A DNA stretch of 31,302 nt, taken from the NCBI GenBank assembly GCA_020632915.1, contig JACKEP010000039.1, forward strand, positions 1 through 31,302, in the 5' to 3' direction. The notes below the pieces were generated by a model. It was not told where the DNA came from, ran no database searches, and was given only the letters and a program-made list of their open reading frames with translations. Origin of the DNA: Alphaproteobacteria bacterium. GTDB taxonomy: Bacteria; Myxococcota_A; UBA796; GCA-2862545. The translations under genes and the position numbers were made by a program. Numbering within the stretch: position 1 is the first letter of the stretch; each line of letters begins with the position of its first letter. Below are positions 1 to 7,507 of the stretch, piece by piece.

Positions 1-191
1 CCGCGCGCCGGGAGCTGCGGGTTGTCGGGGATCCAGACGACGCCGCCGGAGATCGCCGTGGATCCTCCGTACTGGTCGGTGGCCTCGACGACGAGCACGC
101 GCAGGCCGAGATCGTGGGCGCGCACGGCGGCCGACATGCCGGCGGCGCCGGAGCCGACCACCACGAGATCGTAGGTCTCATCCCAGGACAT
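1..191 (-). CDS. 3-ketosteroid-Δ1-dehydrogenase-like flavoprotein (N-terminal part, cut by window edge)
   Basis: Only the first 63 or so codons are present; the rest lies left of the window. The peptide begins MSWDETYDLVVVGSGAAG, a Rossmann FAD-binding GxGxxG motif. An acidic strand end (VVEATD) and GGSTAISGGVVWIPDNP follow, which resembles the N-terminus of KstD-type FAD dehydrogenases that introduce the Δ1 double bond into 3-ketosteroid ring A. The ATG at 191 is the natural start because the FAD motif begins a few residues later. Two copies of the TAGAACATGTTCTA operator sit 26 and 54 bases upstream. Other members of this flavoprotein family (fumarate reductase-like, Δ4-dehydrogenases) cannot be excluded from so short a piece, but the operators and the hsa operon 1.8 kb away favour a steroid role. 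Confidence 0.72.
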   Translation of the reverse strand, partial: MSWDETYDLVVVGSGAAGMSAAVRAHDLGLRVLVVEATDQYGGSTAISGGVVWIPDNPQLPAR

Positions 192-214
192 GGGTCCCCG
201 CAGCGACGTGGGCA

Positions 215-232
215 GGTGGAACATGTTCTACC
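215..232. promoter_or_regulatory. KstR-like operator, kstD-proximal copy
   Basis: The 14-base core at 217-230 (TGGAACATGTTCTA) fits TnnAACnnGTTnnA. It differs from a perfect 18-base palindrome at one position. It lies 26 bases before the start codon of the kstD-like gene (minus strand), where a repressor would block transcription initiation. Its centre is 28 bases from the second copy. Confidence 0.72.
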
Positions 233-242
233 TAGCACGAAG

Positions 243-260
243 CCTAGAACATGTTCTACC
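243..260. promoter_or_regulatory. KstR-like operator, kstD-distal copy
   Basis: The core TAGAACATGTTCTA at 245-258 is a perfect 14-base palindrome, identical to the cores at 1985-1998 and 24634-24647. With its neighbour at 215-232 it forms a double operator upstream of the kstD-like gene. The rest of 192-342 shows nothing else recognisable. Confidence 0.78.
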
Positions 261-342
261 GGCACGCCACGTCGCCGCGACGAAGTGACGCGCGCCGACC
301 CACCCCGTCCGCGCCGACGCCGACGGCGCCCGCGCGCGACGG

Positions 343-1827
343 TCAGAGCGGGACGACGGTGCCCGCGCCGCCGGACCAGACGATCCGCGCGAAGCTGGTC
401 CAGCTGCTCTCGCCGCTCACGACCTTGATCTGGTCGTAGAGCAGGATGCCGTCGATGTAGACGCGCACGCGGACCTGGTTGTTCCCGTTGTAGGTGGACC
501 CCGGGTAGTCGTGGACGTCGACCCGGTAGGTGCCGTCGGCGGGGCGCGCGATGTTGATGTTCTCGGGGCCGGTGCCGGGGATGTCGTCGAGGTCGAGGAA
601 CGGGTTGTCGGCCGTGCCCGCCACGCCCCAGTTGGGCCCGCCGCCGACGCAGTTGGCGTAGTAGCAGTCGGACGTGGAGTTGCGGCTGCCGGCGTTGGCG
701 ATCAGGTGCAGGTCCATGTCGTCGCCGCTGTGCTGCCAGAACATCTCGACCCACAGGCTGGCGTTGGGCTCGGCGTGGAGCGTGACGTCGCAGGGGTCGG
801 AGACCGCGCCCAGGTCGTTGGAGACGATGAGCCGGCCGACGTAGTCACCCACGACGTCGGGCGTGAACGGCCCGCGGTTGGCAGCGCTGCCGCCCGGCAT
901 CGTGGCCACCGACCCCGCCGGCCGCGTGATGAGCGACCAGCTGTAGGTGAGCGGGCGGCCGTTCGGGTCGGTGGACTGGTTGCCGCGCCACGTGGCCGAC
1001 TCGTGGATGGCGACCACCGTGGTGGGGTTGACCGAGCAGACCGCGGTGGGTCGATCGGCCACGCCGGACGCGTTGACCATCACGTCGGCGGCCGGGTAGC
1101 GCGCGTCGGACGTGATCGACAGCAGGCCGCTGGCCGCGCCGGCCCGCTGGGGCGTGTAGACGACGGGCAGCTGGTAGCTCGAGCCCACCGGGATGGTGAC
1201 CGGCGCGGTGATCGCGCGCGGCACGAAGGCCGCGTCGTTCGACGCCACCGACGTGACGGTGACCGGTGCGTTGCCGGTGTTGACCAGCTCCAGGCGCTCG
1301 GTCTGGCTGTCGCCCTGGACCACGTCGCCGAACGACAGCGGGTTGGGCGAGCCCTGCACCGCCCGGTTGGCGCCCGTGCCGAGCAGCTCCACCTGGGCCG
1401 TGGGCGCGTAGGGATCGGAGGAGGTGAACGTGACCGCGCCGGTGACGTCGGCGTTCTCGGGCGTGAACTGCACGGTGAACAGCTCGGTGGACCCGACGGC
1501 GACGGACAGATCGGCGGCATCGGCGAGCGAGAATGTGGAGGAGCCGGTGACCAGCAGGTCGGCGACGGCCAGGGGCGCATCGCCGAGGTTGGTGACCAGC
1601 ACGTCGGCCGAGACGGTGGTGCCCTCCTCGACGTACCCGAAGTCGATGACCGGCGGGGAGAACACGAGCTCGGGCAGGCCGTCGACGTCGGTGTCGACCG
1701 CCACGTCCGTGTCGGAGTCGAGGTAGACCAGCGGCGGATCGCCCGGCTTGATGTCGACGCTGTACTCGGTGCAGGCCGTCACCAGGCCCGCCACGACCCA
1801 CGCGGCGCTCCACACCCGGCTGTTCAT
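343..1827 (-). CDS. choice-of-anchor/Ig-like lipoprotein with DUF2135-like C-terminus
   Basis: This is a predicted outer-membrane or surface lipoprotein of 494 residues. The signal peptide ends in a lipobox (LVTAC, Cys19), followed by an Asp-rich spacer (DSDTDVAVDTD). Two β-sandwich repeats of the choice-of-anchor D/ASH type cover about residues 55-260 (FGYVEEGTT..., FGDVVQGDS...). A PKD-like module with YSWSL follows at about 260-355. The C-terminal domain begins WVEMFWQHSGDDMDLHLI and resembles the YfaP/DUF2135 fold. No catalytic residues are evident, so a structural or adhesive role is inferred. A purine-rich GAGGG stretch precedes the ATG at 1827. The gene is divergent from the hsa operon across a 194-base gap that holds one operator, 158 bases from this start. 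Confidence 0.8.
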   Translation of the reverse strand: MNSRVWSAAWVVAGLVTACTEYSVDIKPGDPPLVYLDSDTDVAVDTDVDGLPELVFSPPVIDFGYVEEGTTVSADVLVTNLGDAPLAVADLLVTGSSTFSLADAADLSVAVGSTELFTVQFTPENADVTGAVTFTSSDPYAPTAQVELLGTGANRAVQGSPNPLSFGDVVQGDSQTERLELVNTGNAPVTVTSVASNDAAFVPRAITAPVTIPVGSSYQLPVVYTPQRAGAASGLLSITSDARYPAADVMVNASGVADRPTAVCSVNPTTVVAIHESATWRGNQSTDPNGRPLTYSWSLITRPAGSVATMPGGSAANRGPFTPDVVGDYVGRLIVSNDLGAVSDPCDVTLHAEPNASLWVEMFWQHSGDDMDLHLIANAGSRNSTSDCYYANCVGGGPNWGVAGTADNPFLDLDDIPGTGPENINIARPADGTYRVDVHDYPGSTYNGNNQVRVRVYIDGILLYDQIKVVSGESSWTSFARIVWSGGAGTVVPL

Positions 1828-1970
1828 CCCATGCCCTCGCGTGCCGTGCGCCGCGCCACGTCAGGTGACGCGACGGTGACGCAGAACAGCATGGAATCCA
1901 CGGGATCGCAAGGAGAACCGCGCACGCCGGTGCGCAGCCGGACGCTGCGCCGACGCCGTGACGTGCAAGG

Positions 1971-2000
1971 TTGCCGACGCGAGGTAGAACATGTTCTACT
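1971..2000 (+). promoter_or_regulatory. possible promoter of the hsa operon
   Basis: TTGCCG at 1971-1976 could serve as a -35 element and TCTACT at 1995-2000 as a -10 element, with an 18-base spacer. The operator at 1985-1998 would then cover the spacer and the -10 box, as expected for repression. Transcription would begin near 2007, giving a leader of about 15 bases. The matches to consensus are only partial, and the same pair is not evident at the other operator-bearing promoters. Confidence 0.3.
1984..1999. promoter_or_regulatory. KstR-like operator of the hsa operon
   Basis: This is a perfect 16-base palindrome, GTAGAACATGTTCTAC, 22 bases before the GTG start of the operon's first gene. 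Identity with the operator upstream of the sterol reductase gene extends over 24 bases in the same orientation to the gene (1983-2006 against the minus strand near 24626-24649). It fits the mycobacterial KstR consensus TnnAACnnGTTnnA. Confidence 0.8.
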
Positions 2001-2021
2001 TTCCGTCCGTCCGGAGCGCGC

Positions 2022-2882
2022 GTGCCCTTTCCGTCCGACGTCGGCGTGATCGACCTGATGCTGCAGATCCCCGGCGAGGATCACCGCGGCTGGTACGACT
2101 TCATGCAGCCGCTGTTCATGGACGCCGCATCCCGCAACTACGCGAAGATGCCGGTCGAGTACATGTTCCGCAACGTGCCCGACATCCACGAGACCGACGA
2201 CTACATCGCCTACACGGTCGCGAAGATGGACGCCGTCGGCATCGCCAGGGCGATGATCGGCGTGCAGCACGAGACCAGCCGGCAGGCCCTGCGCCGCTTC
2301 CCGGACCGCTTCTTCGGCTCGTGGCACGCCAACCCCAACCGCGGGATGGACGAGGTCCGCGACATCGTGCGGGCCCACGAGGAGCTCGGGATCAAGGCGG
2401 TGACGGGGTTCCCGTCGGGCACGCTGCCGCAGGTGCCCATCGACGACGCCCGCTGGTACCCGATCTACGCCAAGTGCGTGGAGCTCGACCTGCCGTTCTG
2501 CTGCACGGTCGGCGTGCCCGGTCCCCGCATCCCGATGGACCCGCAGAAGGTCGAGCGCATCGACCCGGTCTGCTGGTTCTTCCCCGAGCTCAAGTTCGTG
2601 ATGCGCCACGGCGCCGAGCCGTGGGAGGACCTCGCGGTCAAGCTGATGCTCAAGTACGACAACCTGTTCTACATGACGTCGGCCTTCGCCCCGAAGCACT
2701 ACCCGCAGGCCATCGTCGACTACGCCAACACCCGTGGCGCCCACAAGATCCTCTACGCCGGCTACTTCCCGATGGGCCTGTCGCTGGAGCGCATCTTCGA
2801 GGAGCTGCCGCACGTCCCCTTCCGCGACCACGTGTGGCCGCGGTTCCTGCGCGACAACGCGCTGGAGGTCTTCAAGCCATGA
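2022..2882 (+). CDS. amidohydrolase-2 family protein, first gene of the hsa operon
   Basis: The 286-residue protein belongs to the amidohydrolase-related TIM-barrel family (PF04909-like). The GTG at 2022 is chosen because GGAG lies 5 bases before it and the operator lies just upstream; a longer frame from 1971 would run through the operator. The metal ligands of the family look eroded. The N-terminal HxH position reads IDLMLQI, and the late Asp of the usual GSDxP motif reads YAGYFP. RHGAEPW near residue 205 is retained. The protein may therefore be metal-independent, or may bind a substrate without hydrolysing it. Its stop codon overlaps the hsaA start (ATGA), so the two are translationally coupled. 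Position suggests a role in ring-A degradation or processing of its products; the reaction is unknown. Confidence 0.82.
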   Translation: MPFPSDVGVIDLMLQIPGEDHRGWYDFMQPLFMDAASRNYAKMPVEYMFRNVPDIHETDDYIAYTVAKMDAVGIARAMIGVQHETSRQALRRFPDRFFGSWHANPNRGMDEVRDIVRAHEELGIKAVTGFPSGTLPQVPIDDARWYPIYAKCVELDLPFCCTVGVPGPRIPMDPQKVERIDPVCWFFPELKFVMRHGAEPWEDLAVKLMLKYDNLFYMTSAFAPKHYPQAIVDYANTRGAHKILYAGYFPMGLSLERIFEELPHVPFRDHVWPRFLRDNALEVFKP

Positions 2883-4090
2883 CCGTGCTGCAAGCCATCG
2901 ACGCCCACCGCCACAGCGAGGCCGAGATCCGCGCCACCCTGCTCGCGCGCGTCGCCGCCCTCAAGCCCGTGCTCCGCGCGCGCCTGCCCGCGTGCGAGGC
3001 CGGCCGCAAGGTGCCCGACGCCACCATCGCCGACCTGCACGAGCTCGGCTTCTGGCGCATGCTCCAACCCAAGCGCTGGGGTGGCTACGAGGTCCACCCC
3101 AACACGTTCTTCGACGTGCTGATCGAGATCGCGTCGGCCTGCCCGTCCACCGCGTGGGTGTTCGGCGTGGTCGCGGTCCACAACTGGCAGCTGGCGCTGT
3201 TCGACGAGCAGGCCCAGCAGGACGTGTGGGGCGACGACAGCTCGGTGCTGGTCAGCTCGTCCTACGCGCCCACCGGCACCGTCGAGCGCGTCGACGGCGG
3301 CTACCTCGTCAGCGGCCGGTGGAGCTTCTCGTCGGGTGTCGAGCACTGCGACTGGACGTTCCTGGGCGGCTTCGTGCCCACCGAGCCCGGCCAGCCGCCC
3401 GACATGCGCACGTTCCTGGTGCCGCGCGAGGACCTCGTCATCGAGGACACCTGGCGCACGTTCGCGCTCAAGGGCACCGGCAGCCACGACGTCGTGCTCG
3501 ACAAGGCGTTCGTCCCCGAGCACCGCACCCACAAGATGAACGACGGCTTCAAGTGCGACAGCCCGGGCAACGCGCTCAACCCGGCCCCGCTGTTCCGCAT
3601 CCCGTTCGGCCAGATCTTCGTCCGCTCCGTGTCCACCGGCGCCATCGGCATGGCGAAGGGCGCGCTCGAGTTCTACAAGGAGGTCACGGCGGTCAAGGTG
3701 GGCGCGTCCGACGGCAGCCCCGCCGTGCAGAGCCCCGACGCCCAGCTCGCGGTGGCGAAGGCCGCGTCGGCGCTCGACCAGCTCGTGCTGGTGCTCCACC
3801 GCAACTTCGACGAGCTGATGGCGGCCGCGGAGCAGGGCGAGCGCGTGTCGGTGGAGCGCCGGGTGGCGATGCGCTGGGACAGCTCCGAGGCGGTCAGCCG
3901 GGCGGTCGAGGTGGTCGACAGCCTGTTCAGCCTGTGCGGCGGCCGCGCGCTGTTCCTCGACAGCCCGATGCACCGCTTCTTCTGCGACGTGCACGGGGCC
4001 CGCGCCCACTACGCCAACCGCCCGGAGACGTCCGGACGCAACTTCGGGCGCGTCCAGCTGGGCCTGCGCACCAGCGACTACTTCCTCTAG
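2879..4090 (+). CDS. hsaA: HsaA-like flavin-dependent monooxygenase, oxygenase component
   Basis: The 403-residue protein has the acyl-CoA dehydrogenase fold used by two-component flavin monooxygenases of the HsaA/HpaB group D type. In known steroid degraders HsaA hydroxylates 3-HSA to the catechol 3,4-DHSA using reduced flavin from HsaB. Visible features are an N-terminal helical domain ending in GFWRMLQPKRWGGYEV, the ACPSTAWVFGV helix, a central β-domain (VSGRWSFSSGVEHCDW) and a C-terminal helical bundle. C-terminal His372 and His377 in DVHGARAHYANR are candidates for the conserved active-site histidine. The start at 2879 overlaps the preceding stop. The length is close to that of mycobacterial HsaA. 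No flavin reductase lies nearby. The substrate is inferred from context; phenol or indole hydroxylation by this family is the alternative. Confidence 0.82.
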   Translation: MTVLQAIDAHRHSEAEIRATLLARVAALKPVLRARLPACEAGRKVPDATIADLHELGFWRMLQPKRWGGYEVHPNTFFDVLIEIASACPSTAWVFGVVAVHNWQLALFDEQAQQDVWGDDSSVLVSSSYAPTGTVERVDGGYLVSGRWSFSSGVEHCDWTFLGGFVPTEPGQPPDMRTFLVPREDLVIEDTWRTFALKGTGSHDVVLDKAFVPEHRTHKMNDGFKCDSPGNALNPAPLFRIPFGQIFVRSVSTGAIGMAKGALEFYKEVTAVKVGASDGSPAVQSPDAQLAVAKAASALDQLVLVLHRNFDELMAAAEQGERVSVERRVAMRWDSSEAVSRAVEVVDSLFSLCGGRALFLDSPMHRFFCDVHGARAHYANRPETSGRNFGRVQLGLRTSDYFL

Positions 4091-4091
4091 G

Positions 4092-4121
4092 CCCCGTCCT
4101 CCAGGTCCCCGTCCTCCAGGT
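4092..4121 (+). repeat. perfect 15-base tandem duplication after hsaA
   Basis: CCCCGTCCTCCAGGT occurs twice head to tail (4092-4106 and 4107-4121), starting just after the hsaA stop codon. It fills much of the 67-base gap before hsaC, the only real gap inside the operon. It may be a recent slippage duplication. Confidence 0.85.
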
Positions 4122-4157
4122 CTGCTCCGTCCGGACCCCTCGGCCCCAGGAACCCGC

Positions 4158-5015
4158 ATGCAGCTCGGTCAGCTCGGCTTCGAGGTCCACGACGTCGGCG
4201 CGTGGTCCGCCTTCCTCGCCGAGGTGGTGGGCCTGCAGCCCGTCGGCGACGGCCGCTGGCGCATGGACGGTCACGCGTGGCGGTTCCAGGTCACCGAGGG
4301 CCCAGCCGACGACCTGTCGTACGTGTCGTGGGAGCTGGCGCCCGAGGCCTTCGACGCCACCGTCGCGCGCCTGCGCACCGCGGGCGTCGAGGTGGTCGAG
4401 GCCGATCCCGACGCCCGCGACGTGCAGCGCCGGGTCACGTTCGTCGACCCCGCCGGCATCCCCACCGAGCTGACGACGGGCAACGCGCGACAGGCCGCGC
4501 CGCCCGAGCTGCCCCTCGTCCCCCACGGCTTCGTCGCCGACGCCCTCGGCCTGGGCCACGTGGTGCTGTCCACCCGCGACAAGGCCGCGAGCGTGCGCTT
4601 CTACACCGAGCTCCTCGGCGCCCGCCTGTCCGACCACATCGTGTGCCAGTACTTCGGCCACGACGTCGATCTGTCGTTCTTCCACGTCAACGCGCGGCAC
4701 CACTCGGTGGCGTTCGGCGGACCCCAGCGTCACCGCCTGAACCACTTCATGCTCGAAGCCACCTGGCTCGACGACGTCGGCCTGGCCTACGACCGCGCGA
4801 TCCGGTCGGGCACCCGCATCCACCAGACGCTCGGGCGTCACCCCAACGACGGGATGCTGTCGTTCTACGCGCGCACGCCCAGCGGCTTCCAGTACGAGAT
4901 CGGCTGGGGCGGGGTGCGCGTCGACGACGCCACCTGGCAGCCCGGCACCCACCACGCGATCAGCACGTGGGGTCACCACCCGCCCGCGGTCGCCTTCCCG
5001 GGACGACCCCGATGA
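4158..5015 (+). CDS. hsaC: HsaC/BphC-type extradiol catechol dioxygenase
   Basis: This is a type I extradiol dioxygenase (two-domain vicinal oxygen chelate fold, 285 residues) that would meta-cleave the catechol made by HsaA. The C-terminal domain carries the full iron site: His134 (GLGHVVL), His196 (LNHFMLE) and Glu247 (FQYEIGWGG). Second-sphere residues His181/182 (ARHHSVAF), His228 (GRHPNDG) and Tyr237 (SFYART) match the catalytic His, His and Tyr of BphC in spacing. The N-terminal domain (1-125) is the usual degenerate copy. AGGA lies 7 bases before the ATG. The stop overlaps the hsaD start. Steroid catechol rather than biphenyl catechol is inferred from the operator and neighbours; sequence alone does not settle the substrate. 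Confidence 0.87.
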   Translation: MQLGQLGFEVHDVGAWSAFLAEVVGLQPVGDGRWRMDGHAWRFQVTEGPADDLSYVSWELAPEAFDATVARLRTAGVEVVEADPDARDVQRRVTFVDPAGIPTELTTGNARQAAPPELPLVPHGFVADALGLGHVVLSTRDKAASVRFYTELLGARLSDHIVCQYFGHDVDLSFFHVNARHHSVAFGGPQRHRLNHFMLEATWLDDVGLAYDRAIRSGTRIHQTLGRHPNDGMLSFYARTPSGFQYEIGWGGVRVDDATWQPGTHHAISTWGHHPPAVAFPGRPR

Positions 5016-5863
5016 ACGCCACTGGCATCTCCGAGCACGCCCTGCCGACGGGCACCTTCGTCGACGTCGGCGACGGCCTGAGGCTCCACCTGCACGACGT
5101 CGGCGCGGGCACCGAGGGCAGCCCGATCCTGTGGCTGCACGGCAGCGGCCCCGGCGCGTCGGGCTGGTCCAACTTCGGACCCAACGCCGAGGTGCTCCAG
5201 GTCCACGGCTACCGGTCGATCCTGCTCGACAGCCTCGGCTACGGCCGCTCCGACAGGCCGGTCGACCGCGCCTACGAGCTCGAGGAGATGGCCGGCCGCG
5301 CCGTGGCCGCGATGGACGCGCTCGGCATCGACCGGTTCACGATCGTCGGCAACAGCCAGGGCGGCGCCCAGGCGATCCGCATCGCGCTCGACCATCCCGA
5401 TCGCGTCGACCGGCTCGTGCTGATGGCGCCGGGCGGCCTGGAGAGCCGCGACACCTACATGGCGCTGTCGGGCATCCGGTCGATGATGCGCTGCATCTAC
5501 GGCCCCGAGGGCATCACGCCCGACGGCATGGTCAAGCTGTTCAGCAAGCAGGTCTTCGACGCCGCCCACGTCCCCCACGACGTGATCGCCTTGCGCTACG
5601 AGGTGGCGGCCACCCAGCCGCGCCACGTGTTCGAGTCGATGCGCGTGCCCGACCAGTCCGAGCGCCTCGGGGAGCTGGCGATGCCGGTGCTCGCGCTGTG
5701 GGGGATGGACGACGTGTTCTGTCCGCCGTCCGGCGCGCTCAAGATCGCCGAGCGGGTCGGGAACGCACGGGTGGTGCTGCTCACGCGCTGCGGCCACTGG
5801 GTGATGGTGGAGCACGCCGACGTGTTCAACCGCACCCTGCTGGACTTCCTGCGCCATGGCTGA
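5012..5863 (+). CDS. hsaD: HsaD-like meta-cleavage product hydrolase
   Basis: The 283-residue α/β-hydrolase cleaves a carbon-carbon bond in the meta-cleavage product. In steroid degraders 4,9-DSHA is split into a C/D-ring acid and HHD. The oxyanion loop is HGSGPGASGWSNF (43-55). The nucleophile is Ser115 in GNSQGG, the acid is Asp234 (GMDDVF) and the base is His262 (CGHWVMVEH). The Asp-to-His distance of 28 residues equals that in mycobacterial HsaD. The start at 5012 overlaps the hsaC stop (ATGA), and the 3' end overlaps hsaE by 8 bases. BphD-type hydrolases are the alternative. Confidence 0.87.
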   Translation: MNATGISEHALPTGTFVDVGDGLRLHLHDVGAGTEGSPILWLHGSGPGASGWSNFGPNAEVLQVHGYRSILLDSLGYGRSDRPVDRAYELEEMAGRAVAAMDALGIDRFTIVGNSQGGAQAIRIALDHPDRVDRLVLMAPGGLESRDTYMALSGIRSMMRCIYGPEGITPDGMVKLFSKQVFDAAHVPHDVIALRYEVAATQPRHVFESMRVPDQSERLGELAMPVLALWGMDDVFCPPSGALKIAERVGNARVVLLTRCGHWVMVEHADVFNRTLLDFLRHG

Positions 5864-6635
5864 CGCCGCCACCCGCCAGGCCTGGGGCGACGCGCTGTAC
5901 GCCGCGCTGCGGGCCCGCACCGTGGTCGACCCGCTCACCGTGCAGGATCCGTCGATCACGATCGACGACGCCTACCACGTCAGCCGTCGCATCCTGGAGC
6001 GCCGCCTGGACGACGGCGAGCGCCTCGTCGGCAAGAAGATCGGCGTCACCAGCCGCGCCGTGCAGGACATGCTGGGCGTGCACCAGCCCGACTTCGGCTA
6101 CCTCACCGACGCGATGCACGGCGACGGCGAGCTGCCCATCAGCCGCCTGCTCATCCAGCCGCGCGCCGAGGGCGAGATCGCCTTCGTGCTCGGGCGCGAC
6201 CTCGTGGGCCCCGGCGTCACGCCCGAGCAGGCGCTGGCCGCCATCGACACCGCCCACGCCTGCTTCGAGATCGTCGACAGCCGCATCCGCGACTGGCGCA
6301 TCGCCATCCAGGACACCGTGGCCGACAACGCCAGCAGCGGCCTGTTCGTGATGGGACCGGGCGTGCGTCCCCACGGGCTCGACCTCACCGCCGTGCGGCT
6401 GGTGGTCCACAAGAACGGGCGCAAGCTGTCGGAGGGCGTGGGGGCCGCAGCCCTCGGCTCGCCGCTGATCTGCGTGGCCTGGCTCGCCAACACGCTCGGC
6501 GCCTACGGCATCCCCCTGCGGGCCGGCGAGATCGTGCTGTCCGGCTCGCTGGTGCCGCTCGAACCGGTCGTCGCCGGCGATCACATGCACGTCGAGGTCG
6601 AAGGCCTCGGCGCCACGGAGGTGGTGTTCACATGA
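5856..6635 (+). CDS. hsaE: 2-hydroxypentadienoate/2-hydroxyhexadienoate hydratase, HsaE-like
   Basis: The 259-residue protein belongs to the MhpD/HsaE family, which adds water to the dienoate released by HsaD to give a 4-hydroxy-2-oxo acid. The metal-binding acids are visible as Glu105 and Glu107 (AEGEIAF) and Glu138 (FEIVDSRI), the same positions as in MhpD within one or two residues. Lys60/Lys61 in VGKKIGVTS is the family's conserved motif. The gene overlaps the hsaD end by 8 bases and the hsaG start by 4 bases. Oxaloacetate decarboxylases of the same superfamily are less likely given the neighbours. Confidence 0.87.
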   Translation: MADAATRQAWGDALYAALRARTVVDPLTVQDPSITIDDAYHVSRRILERRLDDGERLVGKKIGVTSRAVQDMLGVHQPDFGYLTDAMHGDGELPISRLLIQPRAEGEIAFVLGRDLVGPGVTPEQALAAIDTAHACFEIVDSRIRDWRIAIQDTVADNASSGLFVMGPGVRPHGLDLTAVRLVVHKNGRKLSEGVGAAALGSPLICVAWLANTLGAYGIPLRAGEIVLSGSLVPLEPVVAGDHMHVEVEGLGATEVVFT

Positions 6636-7507
6636 TCGGGGCTGCGATCCTCGGGCCGGGCAACATCGGCACCGACCTGCTCTACAAGATGCTCCGCTCG
6701 CCCGTGCTGGCGCCGCGGTGGATGGTGGGCGTCGTGCCGACGTCCGACGGCCTCGCCATCGCGCGGGAGCACGGCGTCAAGACGACGCACGACGGCATCG
6801 ACGGCCTGCTCCCCCACCTGGAGGCCGACGGCGTGCGCATCGCGTTCGACGCCACCAGCGCCAAGGTCCACGCCCGCCACGCCGCCCTGCTCGGCGAGCG
6901 CGGGGTCAAGGTCGTCGACCTGACGCCCGCAGCGCTCGGTCCGTACTGCATCCCCTGCGTCAACCTCGACGCCGTGGGCCGCGAGCCCAACGTCAACATG
7001 GTCTCGTGCGGGGGCCAGGCCACGATCCCGATGGTGGCCGCGGTCAGCCGCGTGCAGCCCGTGTCCTACGGCGAGATCGTGGCCACCGTGTCGAGCCGCA
7101 GCATCGGGCCGGGCACCCGCGCCAACATCGACGAGTTCACGCGCACCACCCGCGCCGGCATCGAGGCGGTGGGCGGCGCCCAGCGCGGCAAGGCGATCAT
7201 CATCATCAACCCGGCCGACCCGCCGATCATCATGCGCGACACGATCCACTGCCTGACGGTCGAGCCGCCCGACGAGGCGGCGATCACGGCGTCGATCCAG
7301 GCGATGATCGCCGACGTCCAGCGCTACGTGCCCGGCTACACGCTGGTCAACGGCCCCGTGTTCGACGGCCACCGCGTCTCCGTGTGGCTCGAGGTGGCCG
7401 GCGCCGGCGACTACCTCCCCCGCTACGCGGGCAACCTCGACATCATGACGTCCGCCGCGCTGCGGACCGGCGAGCTGATGTGCGCGCCGATGCTGGAGGC
7501 CGTGTGA
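6632..7507 (+). CDS. hsaG: acylating aldehyde dehydrogenase, HsaG/MhpF-like
   Basis: The 291-residue protein would convert the aldehyde released by the aldolase (propanal in steroid degraders, acetaldehyde in phenol degraders) to its CoA thioester with NAD. The NAD-binding motif GPGNIG is at 8-13. The catalytic cysteine is Cys126 in NMVSCGGQATIP, the DmpF/MhpF signature. The start overlaps the hsaE stop and the stop overlaps the hsaF start. In characterised systems this enzyme forms a channelling complex with the aldolase encoded next to it, and the gene order here keeps that pair together. Confidence 0.9.
   Translation: MIGAAILGPGNIGTDLLYKMLRSPVLAPRWMVGVVPTSDGLAIAREHGVKTTHDGIDGLLPHLEADGVRIAFDATSAKVHARHAALLGERGVKVVDLTPAALGPYCIPCVNLDAVGREPNVNMVSCGGQATIPMVAAVSRVQPVSYGEIVATVSSRSIGPGTRANIDEFTRTTRAGIEAVGGAQRGKAIIIINPADPPIIMRDTIHCLTVEPPDEAAITASIQAMIADVQRYVPGYTLVNGPVFDGHRVSVWLEVAGAGDYLPRYAGNLDIMTSAALRTGELMCAPMLEAV

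Noticed and set aside
1971..2021. Earlier start for the amidohydrolase-like gene
   Set aside because: The extension would be encoded by the operator itself and has no ribosome site; GTG 2022 has GGAG at the right distance.
511..2049. Plus-strand open frame antisense to the first lipoprotein gene
   Set aside because: Composition is Gly/Val/Arg/Asp only, and it would run through the hsa operon operator.
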